Of a DNA stretch of 64,000 bases, positions 32,868 through 44,273 are shown piece after piece (within the stretch, counting starts at the first letter, position 1; every line of letters begins with the position of its first letter). Position numbers and translations under genes: made by a program. This DNA is from Narthecium ossifragum. Its lineage: Eukaryota; Streptophyta; Magnoliopsida; Dioscoreales; Nartheciaceae. The notes under the pieces were generated by a model. The model did no database searches and was not told the origin of the DNA. It was given only the letters and a program-made list of their open reading frames with translations. Location: positions 1,255,001 through 1,319,000 of the forward strand of contig OY986967.1 in the NCBI GenBank assembly GCA_963920575.1. Reading direction: 5' to 3'.

Positions 32868-35800
32868 ATGTTTGAGGAGTCGTCGTCGAGATCTACACCG
32901 ACAACGAGATCTACAGTTTCGAATACGAAGTTCGAGGTAGAGAAATTTGATGTAACTAACAACTTTGGAATGTGGCAGTGCGAGATCATGGATGTCTTGT
33001 TCCAGCAAGAACTAGACATAGCTTTGGAAGAGAAGCCCGAGGAGATGTCACATGAAGATCGGAAGAAAATCAATCGTCTGGCTTGTGGAACAATCAGGCT
33101 TTGTTTGGCAAGGGATCAGAAGTATTTTGTAATGAGGGAGACTTCAGCAAAGGAATTGTGGAAGAAATTGGAGGACAAGTTTATGACCAAAAGCATTGAG
33201 AATATGTTTTATTTGAAGAAGAAGCTCTTCCGTTTCCAATACAAAGGATGTACTTCTATGTCTGAGCATTTGAATGATTATAATAAGATTCTTGCTGATT
33301 TACAAAATTTAGAAATTGTGATATTAGATGAAGACAAAGCTCTCTTGTTGTTGAATTCATTACCTGATTCGTATGAACACTTGATTACTACTTTATTGTA
33401 TGGGAAAAGTGAGATCAAATATGAAGATTTTGCTAATGCTTTGATAAACAATGAGTATCGGAAATTGGATAAGCAGGTTCATCGAGATTCAGGTACAGAA
33501 GCTTTAATCGTATGAGGTAGATCAGAGAAGAAGAAATTTGGCAAACATGGGAATTTCCGATCGAAGTCGAGGGGTGCATCGATTGAAAGAAAAATTCCTA
33601 CGAAGCATGAGTGTTCCTATTGTCACAATAAAGGGCATTGGAAGAAAGATTGTCCTGTGTTGATGAAGAACAAGGAGAATAAGAATTCAAAAGCAAATGT
33701 AGCGCACTCAGATGATGAAGATTCAGATATAGCTTTGACTGGTTCAGCATTGGTTTGTGACACTGACGAGTGGATTTTGGATTCGGGTTGTACCTATCAT
33801 ATGTGTCCGAATAGGAATTGGTTTTCCAGCTTTGAGGAGCTGGATGGTGGAGTAGTCTATATGGGTAATGATAACGCCTGTATGATGAAAGGGATAGGTA
33901 TAATCCGTTTGGAGATGCATGATGGAACAGTCAAAGAATTAACAGATGTACGGTATGTTCCGGATTTGAAGAAGAATCTCATATCATTGGGTGTTTTGGA
34001 ATCTAAAGGCTTCACAGTTACAATGAAAGGTGGAGTTCTTAAGGTTATTTCAGGAGCTCTTGTTGTGATGAAAGGAATTAGAAAGAAGGATTTGTATTTC
34101 CTACAGGGATGCACTATAGTAGGAGGAGCAGCAGTTGTTTCTCAAAATTCTGAGATAGAAGATACCACTAGACTATGGCATATGCGATTGGGACATGCAG
34201 AAGAAAAAACCTTGAATGGATTGATGAAGCAAGGTTTCTTAAAAGGAGCAAAGGTATGCAAACTCAGTTTCTGTGAACACTGTGTTTTGGGCAAGCAAAC
34301 TAGAGAAAAGTTTGGCACTGTAGTTCATCAAACTCAAGGTATTTTGGATTATATACACACAGATATTTGGGGTTTTACCAAGACAACATCTTTGGGAGGT
34401 ATGCATTGGTTTGTTTCTTTTGTTGATGATTTTTCTAAAAGAATTTGGGTTTATTCTATGAAGCATAAAGGTGAAGTGTTAGATATTTTTTTGAAGTGGA
34501 AGAAGATGATAGAAACTCAAACTGGTAGAAAAATTAAATGTCTTCGTTCTGATAATGGTGGTGAGTTCAAATCAGATCCTTTCTTGAAGCTTTGTGAGGA
34601 TGAAGGGATAGTTAGACACTTCACTGTTAGGGAGACACCACATCAGAATGGAATATCAGAACGGAAGAGCTGTACTTTACTGGAGAAGGTACGATGTATG
34701 TTGTCTAATGCTGGCGTGGGAAAAGAATTTTGGGCTGAGGCATTGTCATATGCATGCCATCTCATCAACAGATTACCTGCATCTGCAAATGATGGGAAAA
34801 CTCCACTTGAGGTATGGTTTGGACATCCTGCTACAGATTATGATTCTTTGCATATATTTGGTTGCCCTGCATATTATCATGTTAGGGAAAGTAAGCTAGA
34901 TCATAGAGCCAAGAAAGCAATATTTTTGGGCTTTAAGACTGGTGTGAAAGGATATAGACTTTGGTGCCTTCAGTCAAAGAAGGTTATTATTAGCAGAGAT
35001 GTTAAATTTGATGAGGTCTCAATGTTGAAGGAGAATCTGCAGAACTCTCAGGAGGAGAGTACTAGAAGGAGTGTTTCTTAATAGGCGAAGTTTGAGGCTC
35101 CAGTTGTTCGAATGAAGAAGGATAGCATACATGTTCAGAATGAGGAATCAAGTTCAGATGAGGAGGAGACTCAGGAGGATTCACAGCAACCAGATTCAAT
35201 TGCAGTCCATAGACCTAGAAGAGAGATTCGAAAGCATGCCAGGTATACAGATTTGGTAGCATTTGCACTTCCAGTTATTGATGATCATATTCCATCTACT
35301 AATAGAGAAGCAGTGAAGAGTTCTGAGAAAGTAGAATGGAAGAAGGCTATGGATGAAGAGATGCAATCTCTCTCTAAGAATTCGACATGGGAGTTGGTAC
35401 AACTTCCTTTGGGAAAGACAGTCATTGGTTGCAAGTGGGTTTACACTAAGAAGGAGGATAAATTGGCAAAGGATAATCTGAGATACAAGGCTAGGCTTGT
35501 AGCTAAAGGCTACAGTCAGAAAGAAGGAATAGACTACAATGAGGTATTTTCTCCAGTTGTCAAGCATTCTTCTATTCGTATTTTGTTAACCTTGGTTGCT
35601 CAGTTTGATCTTGAATTAGTACAACTTGATGTCAAAACTGCTTTCTTGCATGGTGATTTGGAGGAGGATCTATACATGTCTCAACAGATGGGTTCAAAAT
35701 TGTTGGAAAAGATAACTTGGTTTGTAAATTGAAGAAATCTCTGTATGGTTTGAAACAGTCTCCAAGGCAGTGGAACAAGAGATTTGACCAGTTCATGAAA

Positions 35801-36862
35801 GGTATCAACTATACAAGTAGCAATTTTGATCACTGTGTTTATTTTAGAAAGTTACGAGATGGATCCTTCATATATTTGCTCTTATATGTTGATGACATGC
35901 TCATTGCATCTAAGAGCAAGGTGGAGATTGAGAAGCTCAAAGCTCAGTTGAAGACTGAATTTGAGATGAAGGATCTTGGAGAAGCCAAGAAAATTTTGGG
36001 CATGGAGATTGAGCGAGATAGAGTGAAGGGGACAGTTTGTTTGTCACAGAAGCCATATTTGAAGAAAATTTTGCAGCGGTTCGGCATGGATGAAAAAGCT
36101 AAACATGTGAGTACTCCTTTGGCCCCTCACTTTAAACTTAGTGCTTTATTGTCTCCACATACGGATGAGGAGCGTGAATTTATGGCTCGAGTTCCGTATG
36201 CAAATGTTGTTGGAAGCTTAATGTACGCTATATTGTGTACAAGGCCAGATATTTCACAGGCAGTTAGTATGGTAAGCAGATACATGCATGATCCAGGGAA
36301 AAAGCATTGGCAGGCTGTGAAATGGATTTTACGGTACATCTCAGGAACTGTAGATGTTGGTTTGAAGTTTGGATGTGATGATCAACTGGATTGTCATATA
36401 GTTGGATATGTGGATTCAGATTATGCTGGAGATTTGGATAAGCGCAGGTCTACTACAGGGTATGTTTTTACTCTTGCTAAAGGGCCAGTGAGTTGGAGGT
36501 CGACTTTGCAGTCTACAGTTGCTTTGTCTACTACGGAGGCGGAGTACATGGCAGCGACAGAAGCCATTAAAGAGGCTATTTGGTTACATGGTTTGATTGA
36601 GGACTTGGGAATTTCTCAGCAGCACGTTGTTGTCTACTGTGACAGTCAGAGTGCAATACATTTAGCAAAGAACCAAGTTCATCATTCAAGAACGAAGCAC
36701 ATCGACGTCCGGTTTCACTTTGTTCGAGAGATTTTGGATAAAGGAGACATTCTTCTTCAGAAGATTGGAACTGCAGATAATCCTGCAGATATGTTAACCA
36801 AAGTGGTGACTGGGGTCAAGTTCCAACATTGTTTGGAATTGACCAATATTTTGCATGTTTGA
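32868..36862 (+). pseudogene. Copia Gag-Pol polyprotein, broken reading frame
   Basis: Gag starts at 32868 (MFEESSSRSTP) and includes the UBN2-type core, then a zinc knuckle CSYCHNKGHWKKDC (about 33611-33652). Protease has LDSGCTYH (about 33778). Integrase has the HHCC finger (LWHMRLGHAE...CEHCVLGK), DIWGF, FVDDFSK and SDNGGEF. Reverse transcriptase has VQLDVKTAFLHGDL and YVDDMLIAS; RNase H has YVDSDYAGD and the C-terminal KHIDVRFHFVRE. Breaks: a single TGA at 33513, two adjacent stops at 35079-35084 between integrase and RT, and a one-base deletion near 35690 that shifts the frame in RT. Three lesions in an otherwise well-kept ORF mean it no longer makes a full polyprotein. Confidence 0.93.
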
Positions 36863-36982
36863 ATACCTTCGGGTTTGGCGTCTTCAGACGCGATTTGCAG
36901 GCGGCTGGCACCTATGTACTCTACAGTTTGGAGATGAAGAGGTTATTTGGTTGATGTTGGAAATCTCGTCAAGGTGGAGATT

Positions 36983-37723
36983 TGTTGACTTTTGGCTCGT
37001 TTCGCAAGTTTCACAACATAGGATCGATCCGTCTTTGTAGAAGGATCGATCCAGCTCGTTTCACAACATAGGATCGATCCGTCTCTATAGAGCGATCGAT
37101 CCGTCTCTATAGAGCGATCGATCCTACTTTGCATTTTTCCCAGACAGAGGATGCCTTATTTGAGAAGCCTTCACCCGATCAATCCTCCTATCGATCTTAC
37201 TCGCAGTAGCAACTCTACGGATATTTAGGATCGATCTTCCTTTCATGAAGGATCGATCCTACTTTGGGAGCGATCGATCCGTCTCTATAGTATAATCGAT
37301 CGGACTCGGGAATTCTAGAATTTGTCTACACTCAAGCAAACGGATCGATCCTTCTTCTATAAAGGGATCAATCCTTCCCTATTTGATGGAAAATCTGATG
37401 GCTCATATTTAATCCGGATTTGGGTTTATTGGGGGATATAAATAGAGTGTTTGTAACTCTAAAATCTAACGGAGAAAAATAGGGTTTTGGAGAGAGCTTG
37501 ATAGCCTTTTGGAGAGAGGCTTTTGCCCTACTTTGTACTCCTTCATCTTGATTAGTGGATTGATCTCGCCGTGCCGCCCATGGATGTAGGCTATTGCTGA
37601 ACCACGTTAAACCCTTGTGTTCTTAGTGTGTTTTCTATTTTCTCTCACTCTATTCTTTGCTGTGTTTGTTTTCTTCTCGATTGTTGGTGGATTTTTGCAT
37701 TGGGGGTGCCTTCCAGCGCAACA
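36983..37723 (+). repeat. 3' LTR of the copia element
   Basis: Begins TGTTGACTTTTGG after the polypurine tract and ends GCGCAACA. A local duplication (AGCTCGTTTCACAACATAGG, near 37053-37072) adds GATCGATC sites near 37081, 37093 and 37115, again 22 bp apart within the group. Divergence from the 5' LTR shows the insertion is not recent. Confidence 0.9.
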
Positions 37724-37732
37724 ATTTAGACA

Positions 37733-38004
37733 AAAGAGCATACCAAAAAGGATGGTATACCAGTTAACGCAGCAACAACTACCACTATTGTAAGAACCTT
37801 TCTTTGATGTCAAAGTATTTGTGGAAACTAAGAAAAAGTATGCATGAGATTCATTTGTGCAAAACTTTTATTTATGTAAAATGTCAGGGGAGTTTGAAGA
37901 ATCATGCAAAAGATGAAATATTGGAATCTACAAATAATTTCTCAGAAGACGCTCTCTCAAAAGTGCTCGGTCCAGAATGTCGTGGCTATGTGTTTCTTGT
38001 AGTG
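37733..38004 (+). pseudogene. CACTA second ORF, part 2, and 3' terminus of the transposon
   Basis: Directly after the copia right flank the frame gives HTKKDGIPVNAATTTT with donor GTAAGA. Following acceptor TGTCAG (about 37888) it gives SLKNHAKDEILESTNN...LSKVLGPECRGY, matching the C-terminal part of plant CACTA second proteins. Coding runs straight into TGTTTCTTGTAGTG (ending 38004), the reverse complement of CACTACAAGAAACA, the 3' terminus. The normal 3' subterminal region is missing, so the element's tail was lost by deletion. Confidence 0.7.
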
Positions 38005-38080
38005 TCTATTGCGAGCCAAGTTCGAGCTGAGCTTTGAGGCTCGACTCAAACTCGAGCCCAAGGCCGACTAAAAGAGCCGA

Positions 38081-38410
38081 TGATGCAGGACCAAGCCCAG
38101 ACCTGACCGAGTCCAATCCGGAGCAGCTCCCTAGGCGATCCGGACGCGTTCGAACTCCATCCGTCCGACTCAGATCTCCGTACGACCCCGACCGTCGGAT
38201 GGGCAAAACTTTCGCTCACGACGTCCGATCGGAGCGTGCGACCAGTCGAAGATCTCTCCATGACCTTGACCTCCGAATCTCCAGATTCCTTTTCCTTTGG
38301 CTTAAAATATCATTTTAGTGAAAAGCTTTCCTTTTTAGGCAGTTTTATCGGTCTTTCTATTTTTACCAAATTTCCTATTTCTAGTCGGTTTTCTCCTCTT
38401 TGAATTTCGG
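38081..38410 (+). repeat. Truncated 5' LTR of the gypsy element
   Basis: Colinear with 42181-42530 except for small indels near 38155-38175 and 38235 (blocks of about 20-40 bp). Homology ends at GAATTYCGGGTTT, after which an unrelated segment starts. Confidence 0.8.
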
Positions 38411-39963
38411 GTTTTGTGAGGACCTGCCCCTCTACCCCTGTGGCTCGTTGTAGACCGCAAGGGAAATTTGGTAAATTACACCTTGTTGGTTTGTTTCACA
38501 CCCGCGTGTGCACACACTGACCTTGTTTGTGTTAGTATTTGATTAGAACGGTTAGGTGAACCCGGGATCGGAAGATCCGAGCTTGGGCTTGTGTTTTAGT
38601 CCAAATTTGTGTTTCTGGGCAAGAAGATCGATCTTCCTTGCTAAAGAGATCGATCTTCCTTGCTAAGGAGATCGATCTTCTTTTAGAAGAGATCGACCCT
38701 TCTGTGCCCGAAAGTCCTGGTGGTCATCTTGAGAGGACGACCGCCGTTGGCCGTCGCTCTCCCCTGTCAGAGGGAGAGAGGACTTTCTCTCCTCTCCTCC
38801 CCCTTTTCCCCTCCTTCCCCGGCTTTCCCCCTTCCTTTTCTTCCTCTTCTTCCTCTTCTCCTTCTCTTTCTTCTTTCTTCTTCCTTCATCTTTCTTCTTC
38901 CCGCGCTCTGCTTCCTCTGTTTTTTCCGACAGCCACTTCTTCTTCTCCGTTCTCCCTCCTCCGGCCACCGTTTTGGGCGTTTCAAGGCTCGTTGGAACCG
39001 TGGCGGCGTGAGGAAGATTCCTGGTATGGTTTTGAGCTTTGTTGGTGACTGGTTTGCCGGGAATCAGCTGAGGAGTGTGTTTCCGGTAGGTTTCTGCCTA
39101 CCTGAGTTAGTTTAGGGGTTTTCTTTGGATCTGGCCGTTAGATCTTGTTGTTCTTTATGTTGTTGGATTCCTCTTGTTTAGTATAATTTCTGGTTAAAGT
39201 TTCATAAGCTTTAGTTGAGATTTTAGTAGGATTTAAGCATGTTTAATCTCAGATTTTCTGGTTTTTGCTATTCTTGAAGAACAGCCGATTTGCGGTGAGT
39301 TTTTCGATCTGTACGTGCATATTCTTGGGTTGTGATGAACATAAGAGTGGTAACTCTTTGAATCTACTCTCCGACCCAACTGAGCTCATAATTTTCTAAT
39401 TTTCCTAGGATTTGTTATGCATTTCTTACTGGTGGGCTGCGTTGCAGCAAGTAATGGTAAGTTAGTTTGATTAGCGGTTTTTATTAGTGTTTTCCCGTTA
39501 CTCTAGCCGTTGGATGTTTCCCTATTTTGAATATATTGAACCCGGCGTGTTGTTCTACTGGTGTCTAAGTTGGATCTCGAATCCGATGTCGTTTAGACGT
39601 CGGATCGACGGGGTCAATTAGCCTCAAAGTAGAGGATCCACCCGAGGGCTCCACCCGACACAATATTGTTCTCTTTTGACTCACCGCAGAAATCTGGGAA
39701 AACTTCCCAGTAGGTCACCCATCTTGATCCATTACACGCTTTCTTAGCTATCATATCCTAAAACCCAAAACCATTTCTTTTATTATTTTTTGTAGGAACA
39801 CTTAGATTGAGGTAAGTAGTTTAATTGTTTCCATACGCATTCCCTGTGGATTCGACTCGGACACACCGCTAGCTACCCCCAAAGGTAGTTAGTTAGGAGT
39901 TTGATTATAAATTTCTAATTTTAATCGGGTGCGTTAAGCCGCGACACTTTTCACGTCTTATCA
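38411..39963 (+). mobile_element. LTR-like segment of a second gypsy family
   Basis: Its right end GACACTTTTCACGTCTTATCA parallels the ends of the LTRs at 7537 and 40534, and shares CCCTGTGGATTCGACTCGGACACA and GGTAGTTAGTTAGG. It carries four GATCGAT-type palindromes 21-22 bp apart (about 38626-38700) and a CT-rich tract (38760-38960) that yields spurious long frames. The left end is unresolved and appears to be a deletion junction with the truncated LTR. No TATA box was found in the usual place. Confidence 0.5.
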
Positions 39964-40533
39964 CAAGTTCATGAGCAACTTCTGGAAGTGCTTAGGGCGG
40001 AAGCTGGGTACCAAATTAAACTTCAGCAGTGCCTATCATCCCCAGACTGATGGCCAGACCGAGGTCGTCAATAGAAGCCTCAGCAACCTCCTGAGGAGCC
40101 TCGCGGGAAGCCAACCAAAGATGTGGGATGCAGCTTTGAGCCAAGCCGAATTTTCCTTCAATCGGTCCAAAAACCGTTCGACCGGCTTGAGTCCTTTTGA
40201 GATAGTCTATGGATCTAATCTTATAGGCGTATTGGATCTGGTTCTGATTCCCAAGCTGGGTCGACCGAGCCAGCTAGCTGAAGACATGATCGAGCACCTC
40301 CACACCGTCCAGGATCAGGTCAAGTCTCAATTGGAACTCACCAATGCCAAGTACAAAAGTGATGCGGATCGGCATCGTCGCCATATCACCTTTGACGTCG
40401 GGGGTGAAGTGTGGGTCGTGTTGACTAAAGAGAGTCTGCCAGCAGGAGAATATTCCAAGTTGGGAGATAGGAAGATCGGCCCGTGTGAAATCCTCGAGAA
40501 ATTTAATGACAATGCCTACCGGGTTCGGCTTCC

Positions 40534-42067
40534 TGACACGCCTTGAAAAGTGTCGCAGCCTTAACAAGTACGCCAAAATTACAAATTTATAATTCGAATA
40601 ACTAACTAACTACTTTATGGGTAGATAGTAATGAGTCCGAGTCGAATCCACATGGAACTAATGGTTTAAGTAGTATACTAGGTATAATTCCTAGCCAAGG
40701 AGTTGGGGAAAAGATAATCTTTTGGATTTTATCTAGAACTAAATTAAAAAGAAAAGAAAACGAATAACTAATGAAAGATAAGATAATGCCAAGGAAATCT
40801 AATCAATAATAAAGAACTTACTAGGTATTCCTAAGATAAGAGCAGATAAATCAACTTAGATGATTTCATATAGTCGATAGGTGAATGGCTAGAAGTCCTA
40901 CCGCTCAACGACGATCAATAAAGTCCGACGTTGGGGATAATATCAAGAATGGATATTGGTAAATAATCAAGATGGTTCTGGCACCTTGAGATTTCCTACT
41001 AGAATGTATCAAGGATTAGAGTTAACCTAGTGGTTCTGGCACTAACATTGTAGTTCTAGCACATACGAAATCCCTAATCTCGAATAATGATGAATAACGG
41101 ATTAAGAAGCGGTCATAGTGGTTCTAGCATTATGTGTAATGGTCCTAGCATTACAAGGCTCTTAATCTCGAGAAGGAAATCCTCACATCCATGGTCCTAG
41201 CAACGGATGTTTGATGAGAATCTCTAATTTCAAGCCCTAACATGCACAAGACCTAAATCTAAGGCATATAGGAACAAATCATTCATCTAACATATAAATC
41301 AACACCAATAGATATAAAGAAAATATCAATCAATCCATTCAACCATCAAAGTATGATTTACAACTCATAATCTATAGAAAACCCTAGAAATAACTTTACT
41401 ACATCATAGAATCCCAAAGCTAGGGTTTAGTTACTCATCTTAGAAAGGAAATCCGTTGATGAAGGTTGTCGCCGCGCTCCACCCATGGATCTTCCACCAA
41501 AGATCTAACCTAATTTGAGGAAAAGAAACTAAGAAAAACCCTAAGAGATCAACAAAATTCGACCATGAAAGGCTGCCAAAACGCCCCCAAAGAAGGCTAT
41601 TTATAGCCTAAGACAAACCCTAACTCGGATTAGTCAATTTCCTCTTATTTTTCCTGCAGCGCCCAATGAGATCGATCTCCTTTGGGATGAGATCGATCTT
41701 GTTTTTCGTAACTTCTTCTTCTGCACCTCTGTACTAAAAATAGCAAATCTTCCTCTAGGAAACTCCAAATCACGAACCGTAAAAAGTTATGGAATCTAGA
41801 CTTCAAGAGCTTTCCAACCATGTATAGCACATCATATGGTTCTTCCTGAGCAGGTACAGTTTTAATGTCAAAGATGGTCCATCTTTGCTCCTTTGCTCTT
41901 TTGCTCCAAGCAGGTTCTTTATTTGTTCGTTTTAGCACCAAACTTGATCTAATCTTCGCTGAGGGTCCTTAAGCCTGAAATGGGGAAAATATAATCAAAA
42001 TAGCATGGCTCAGAGACTAAAAAGACCTAGTTAAAAGGGTGATTTGTGCACTTTTCACGCGTTATCA
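40534..42067 (-). mobile_element. Solo LTR (1534 bp) inserted in gypsy integrase, TSD CTTCC
   Basis: Perfect CTTCC flanks (40529-40533 and 42068-42072). In minus orientation it begins TGATAACGCGTGAAAAGTGC and ends CACTTTTCAAGGCGTGTCA, so the two ends are also inverted copies of each other over about 19 bp. U3 carries a pair of GATCGATC sites (41668 and 41689, 21 bp apart) 60 bp from a TATA box (GGCTATAAATAGCC, 41608-41595). No coding content. The family also occurs at 6425-7537 and, in part, 38411-39963. Confidence 0.85.
41595..41698 (-). promoter_or_regulatory. U3 module: GATCGATC pair and TATA box
   Basis: Two AGATCGATC sites lie 21 bp apart. The near one ends about 60 bp before the palindromic TATA sequence GGCTATTTATAGCC. 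This is the minimal form of the arrangement seen in the copia LTRs. Confidence 0.5.
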
Positions 42068-42180
42068 CTTCCACCCCACTTGCAGATTTCTGATACCTTC
42101 AATGTGAAGCATCTGGTTCCATACAGAGGGGTTTGATGCGATCCAGACTTGAGGACGAGTCCTTTCCAATCAGGGGAGGA

Positions 42181-42727
42181 TGATGCAGGACCAAGCCCAG
42201 ACCTGACCGTGTCCAATCCGGAGCAGCTCCCTAGGCGATCCGGACGCGTTTGAACTCTATCCGTGCGACCGTCGGATGGGCATAACTTTCGCTCACGACG
42301 TCCGATCGGGGCGTGCGACCAGTCGAAAAAACGGGCACGTCGAACCCGTCATGATTCATGGAAGATCGAAGATCTCTCCATGACCTTGACCTCCGAATCT
42401 CCAAATTCCTTTTTCTTTGGCTTAAAATCTCGTTTTAGTGAAATTTTTTCCTTTTTAGGCAGTTTTATCGGTCTTTCTATTTTTAGCAAATTTCCTATTT
42501 CTAGTCGGTTTTCTCCTCTTTGAATTCCGGGTTTAGTTACTTGGATTAGGTTAATTCATGTTTGAGTCCATGTATGAGTTGGTATGGTCTCTCCTTAAAC
42601 TTATAAAAGAAGGTATTAGGGTTTGTAACAACCAATTTTGGATGAATGAGAATTAGGGTTTTTGTTTTCTCCCCTTGAGAAATCTGGTTGTCTCTCCCAT
42701 GGAGAGGTTCACGTTTACCCTGCGCCA
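42181..42727 (+). repeat. 3' LTR of the gypsy element
   Basis: Begins TGATGCAGG after the polypurine tract and ends GCGCCA next to the target duplication GCCGA. Length 547 bp. Confidence 0.85.
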
Positions 42728-43360
42728 GCCGAGCTCGAGCAAGCTAAAGCCCAGCTCAGCTCGGCTCGGCTCAATTACAGCCCTAATCCAAGGGAAAGCC
42801 TCGCAACGCTCATACTCAATATTCATCAGCCTGGCCAAAGATCAGGAACAAGATCTTGCCTTTAACACCAACAAACATGGGTGGCAAACTTTTGATGTAT
42901 TAAATTTGATTCCAATAATCCAGACCCGGGAGTAATCATGCACAACATATAAAGAGAAAGAAAGGATGATCAATAGCTAGAGATCAGTATGGCTTACTGA
43001 TTTCGTGGGTGCCACAGGCTTCTCCTCCTTACATCTTCATCAAGCTCCTGCACTGATGGCAAGAACCTCTAATGTGGGAGCTATGTAACCTCTCCACGTG
43101 TGGAAGAATCCTATACAAGTTGAGATACAAGGAGAAAGGGCAAGAGAAATTGGAGAAACCTTTAAACTTAAAGATAAAATATATGAAGCATACGTTTGCT
43201 CATGCGATATATAAAAGGAAAGTCGTTATCAGCTCCAAATTCTCGATGGGTGATATTCGACTGCACGTTGACTCTGATTGTTATACCCTTGAAAAGGACA
43301 CTTCTTTGTATGGATTGGTGGAAGACTCGTGATATAATGCACCACCACATGGTGTGCATT

Positions 43361-43616
43361 TCATAATGAATAAAGACTCGTGCATATGGACATATGGTAT
43401 GTCCAAGTACAGATTCTTTTATCTGATGAAGATATTGGTACTTGGCTACCGATAGAATAGATGAAAGATCTACCGATTGAATGTATCGGTAACCTACTAC
43501 TGATAATTTCATCTATTCCATCGGTAGTGGGATAGATGAAAGAATCGATACTTTGACTACCGATTGTGGAATGTATAATACACGTGTCACGTCGGCATAT
43601 GCACAAATCAGTGCTC
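43361..43616. mobile_element. Fold-back MITE, copy 1
   Basis: Absent from the paralogous position in 23.9 kb. The ends carry GTGCATATGGACATATG and CGTCGGCATATGCAC (inverted GTGCATATG), and the interior is made of CTACCGAT/ATCGGTAG blocks in both directions. It is related to the element at 43897-44273. Confidence 0.55.
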
Positions 43617-43896
43617 TTCCACAATTATGACACCTCTAAACCACATCAGCACGAACTTTTATATCAGCCAAAATAATTGAAAATTAAAACATCAAATTTT
43701 CCTCCATGAATTTTCAAATTAGGAAATTACTATACATAAAAAGAACAAATTCAACGTCATCAGAGAAGGCTTCCATGTAATTCCTTATGTTCTCTCCTTG
43801 CAAGCCACATCAGCAGCGCACCTGGGTGCGACATAAGGTGTGCACGATGCACATTGTGCACTGAACCATTTTGGTTGGTGGAATCATATAGTTCTA

Positions 43897-44273
43897 AGTA
43901 CTTATTTGTGCACATATCGACGTGGCATGTGTATCGATAATCAAAGTATCGATTCTTTCATCTATCCCATCGGTAGCCCATCGGTAGTGGGCTACCGATG
44001 GGATAGATGAAGTTATCGGTAGTGGGCTACCAATACATTCAATCGGTAGCTCACTACTGATTCTTTCATCTATCCTATCGGTAGTGGGTTACCGATTGGA
44101 TAGATGAAGATATTGGTAGTTGGATACCGATACATTCAATCGGTAGTCCACTACCGATATCTTCATCTATTCAATCGATAGTGGGCTACCGATAGGATAA
44201 ATAAAAGGATCGGTACTTTGATTACCGATCATGGCATCCACGTCGGCATATGCATAAAACTTTATTGATATTG
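43897..44273. mobile_element. Fold-back MITE, copy 2, with 9-bp target duplication
   Basis: 377 bp flanked by ATAGTTCTA (43888-43896) and ATAATTCTA (44274-44282), one mismatch; the empty site at about 24240 has the single copy. The ends share TATCGACGTGGCATG-type inverted sequence. The interior repeats CGGTAGTGGGCTACCGAT with GGATAGATGAA in alternating orientation, so it can form long hairpins. A 9-bp duplication fits a Mutator-type mechanism. Confidence 0.7.

Larger units (their letters stand above)
32113..37723 (+). mobile_element. Ty1/copia LTR retrotransposon, near-complete but inactivated, inside CACTA
   Basis: 5' LTR 32113-32803 (691 bp), 3' LTR 36983-37723 (741 bp), primer-binding site TGGTATCAGAGC at 32806-32817 and polypurine tract AAGGTGGAGATT just before 36983. 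Flanking pentamers ATCTA and ATTTA differ by one base, fitting an old target duplication. The domain order Gag, protease, integrase, reverse transcriptase, RNase H is that of copia elements and resembles the Tnt1/Tork type. The LTRs differ at many bases and the 3' LTR has an extra block of about 45 bp. Two stop sites and one frameshift break the ORF. Confidence 0.95.
39964..42136 (+). pseudogene. Gypsy integrase C-terminal half, split by a solo LTR
   Basis: Plus-strand coding 39964-40533 gives FMSNFWKCLGRKLGTKLNFS, AYHPQTDGQTEVVNRSL (the end of the integrase core including the catalytic glutamate), FSFNRSKNRSTGLSPFEIVYG, and the start of the C-terminal domain up to NAYRVRL. After the inserted LTR, 42073-42136 gives DTFNVKHLVPYRGV and a stop. 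The order and motifs are standard for chromovirus/Tekay-like integrases. The N-terminal zinc finger and first Asp are missing. Confidence 0.85.
38081..42727 (+). mobile_element. Ty3/gypsy retrotransposon, mostly deleted and rebuilt by nested LTRs (TSD GCCGA)
   Basis: The outer ends are TGATGCAGGACC (38081) and TTTACCCTGCGCCA (to 42727), flanked by GCCGA at 38076-38080 and 42728-42732. A second LTR start TGATGCAGGACC at 42181 follows a polypurine tract CAGGGGAGGA, so 42181-42727 is the complete 3' LTR. The 5' LTR is truncated near 38410. Gag, protease, RT and RNase H are gone; only an integrase portion remains, between two gypsy-type LTR segments. Confidence 0.85.

Noticed and set aside
38638..39115. 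130-codon frames on both strands near 38.7-39.1 kb
   Set aside because: Low-complexity Ser/Phe/Leu and Arg/Lys/Glu peptides from a CT-rich tract inside an LTR segment.
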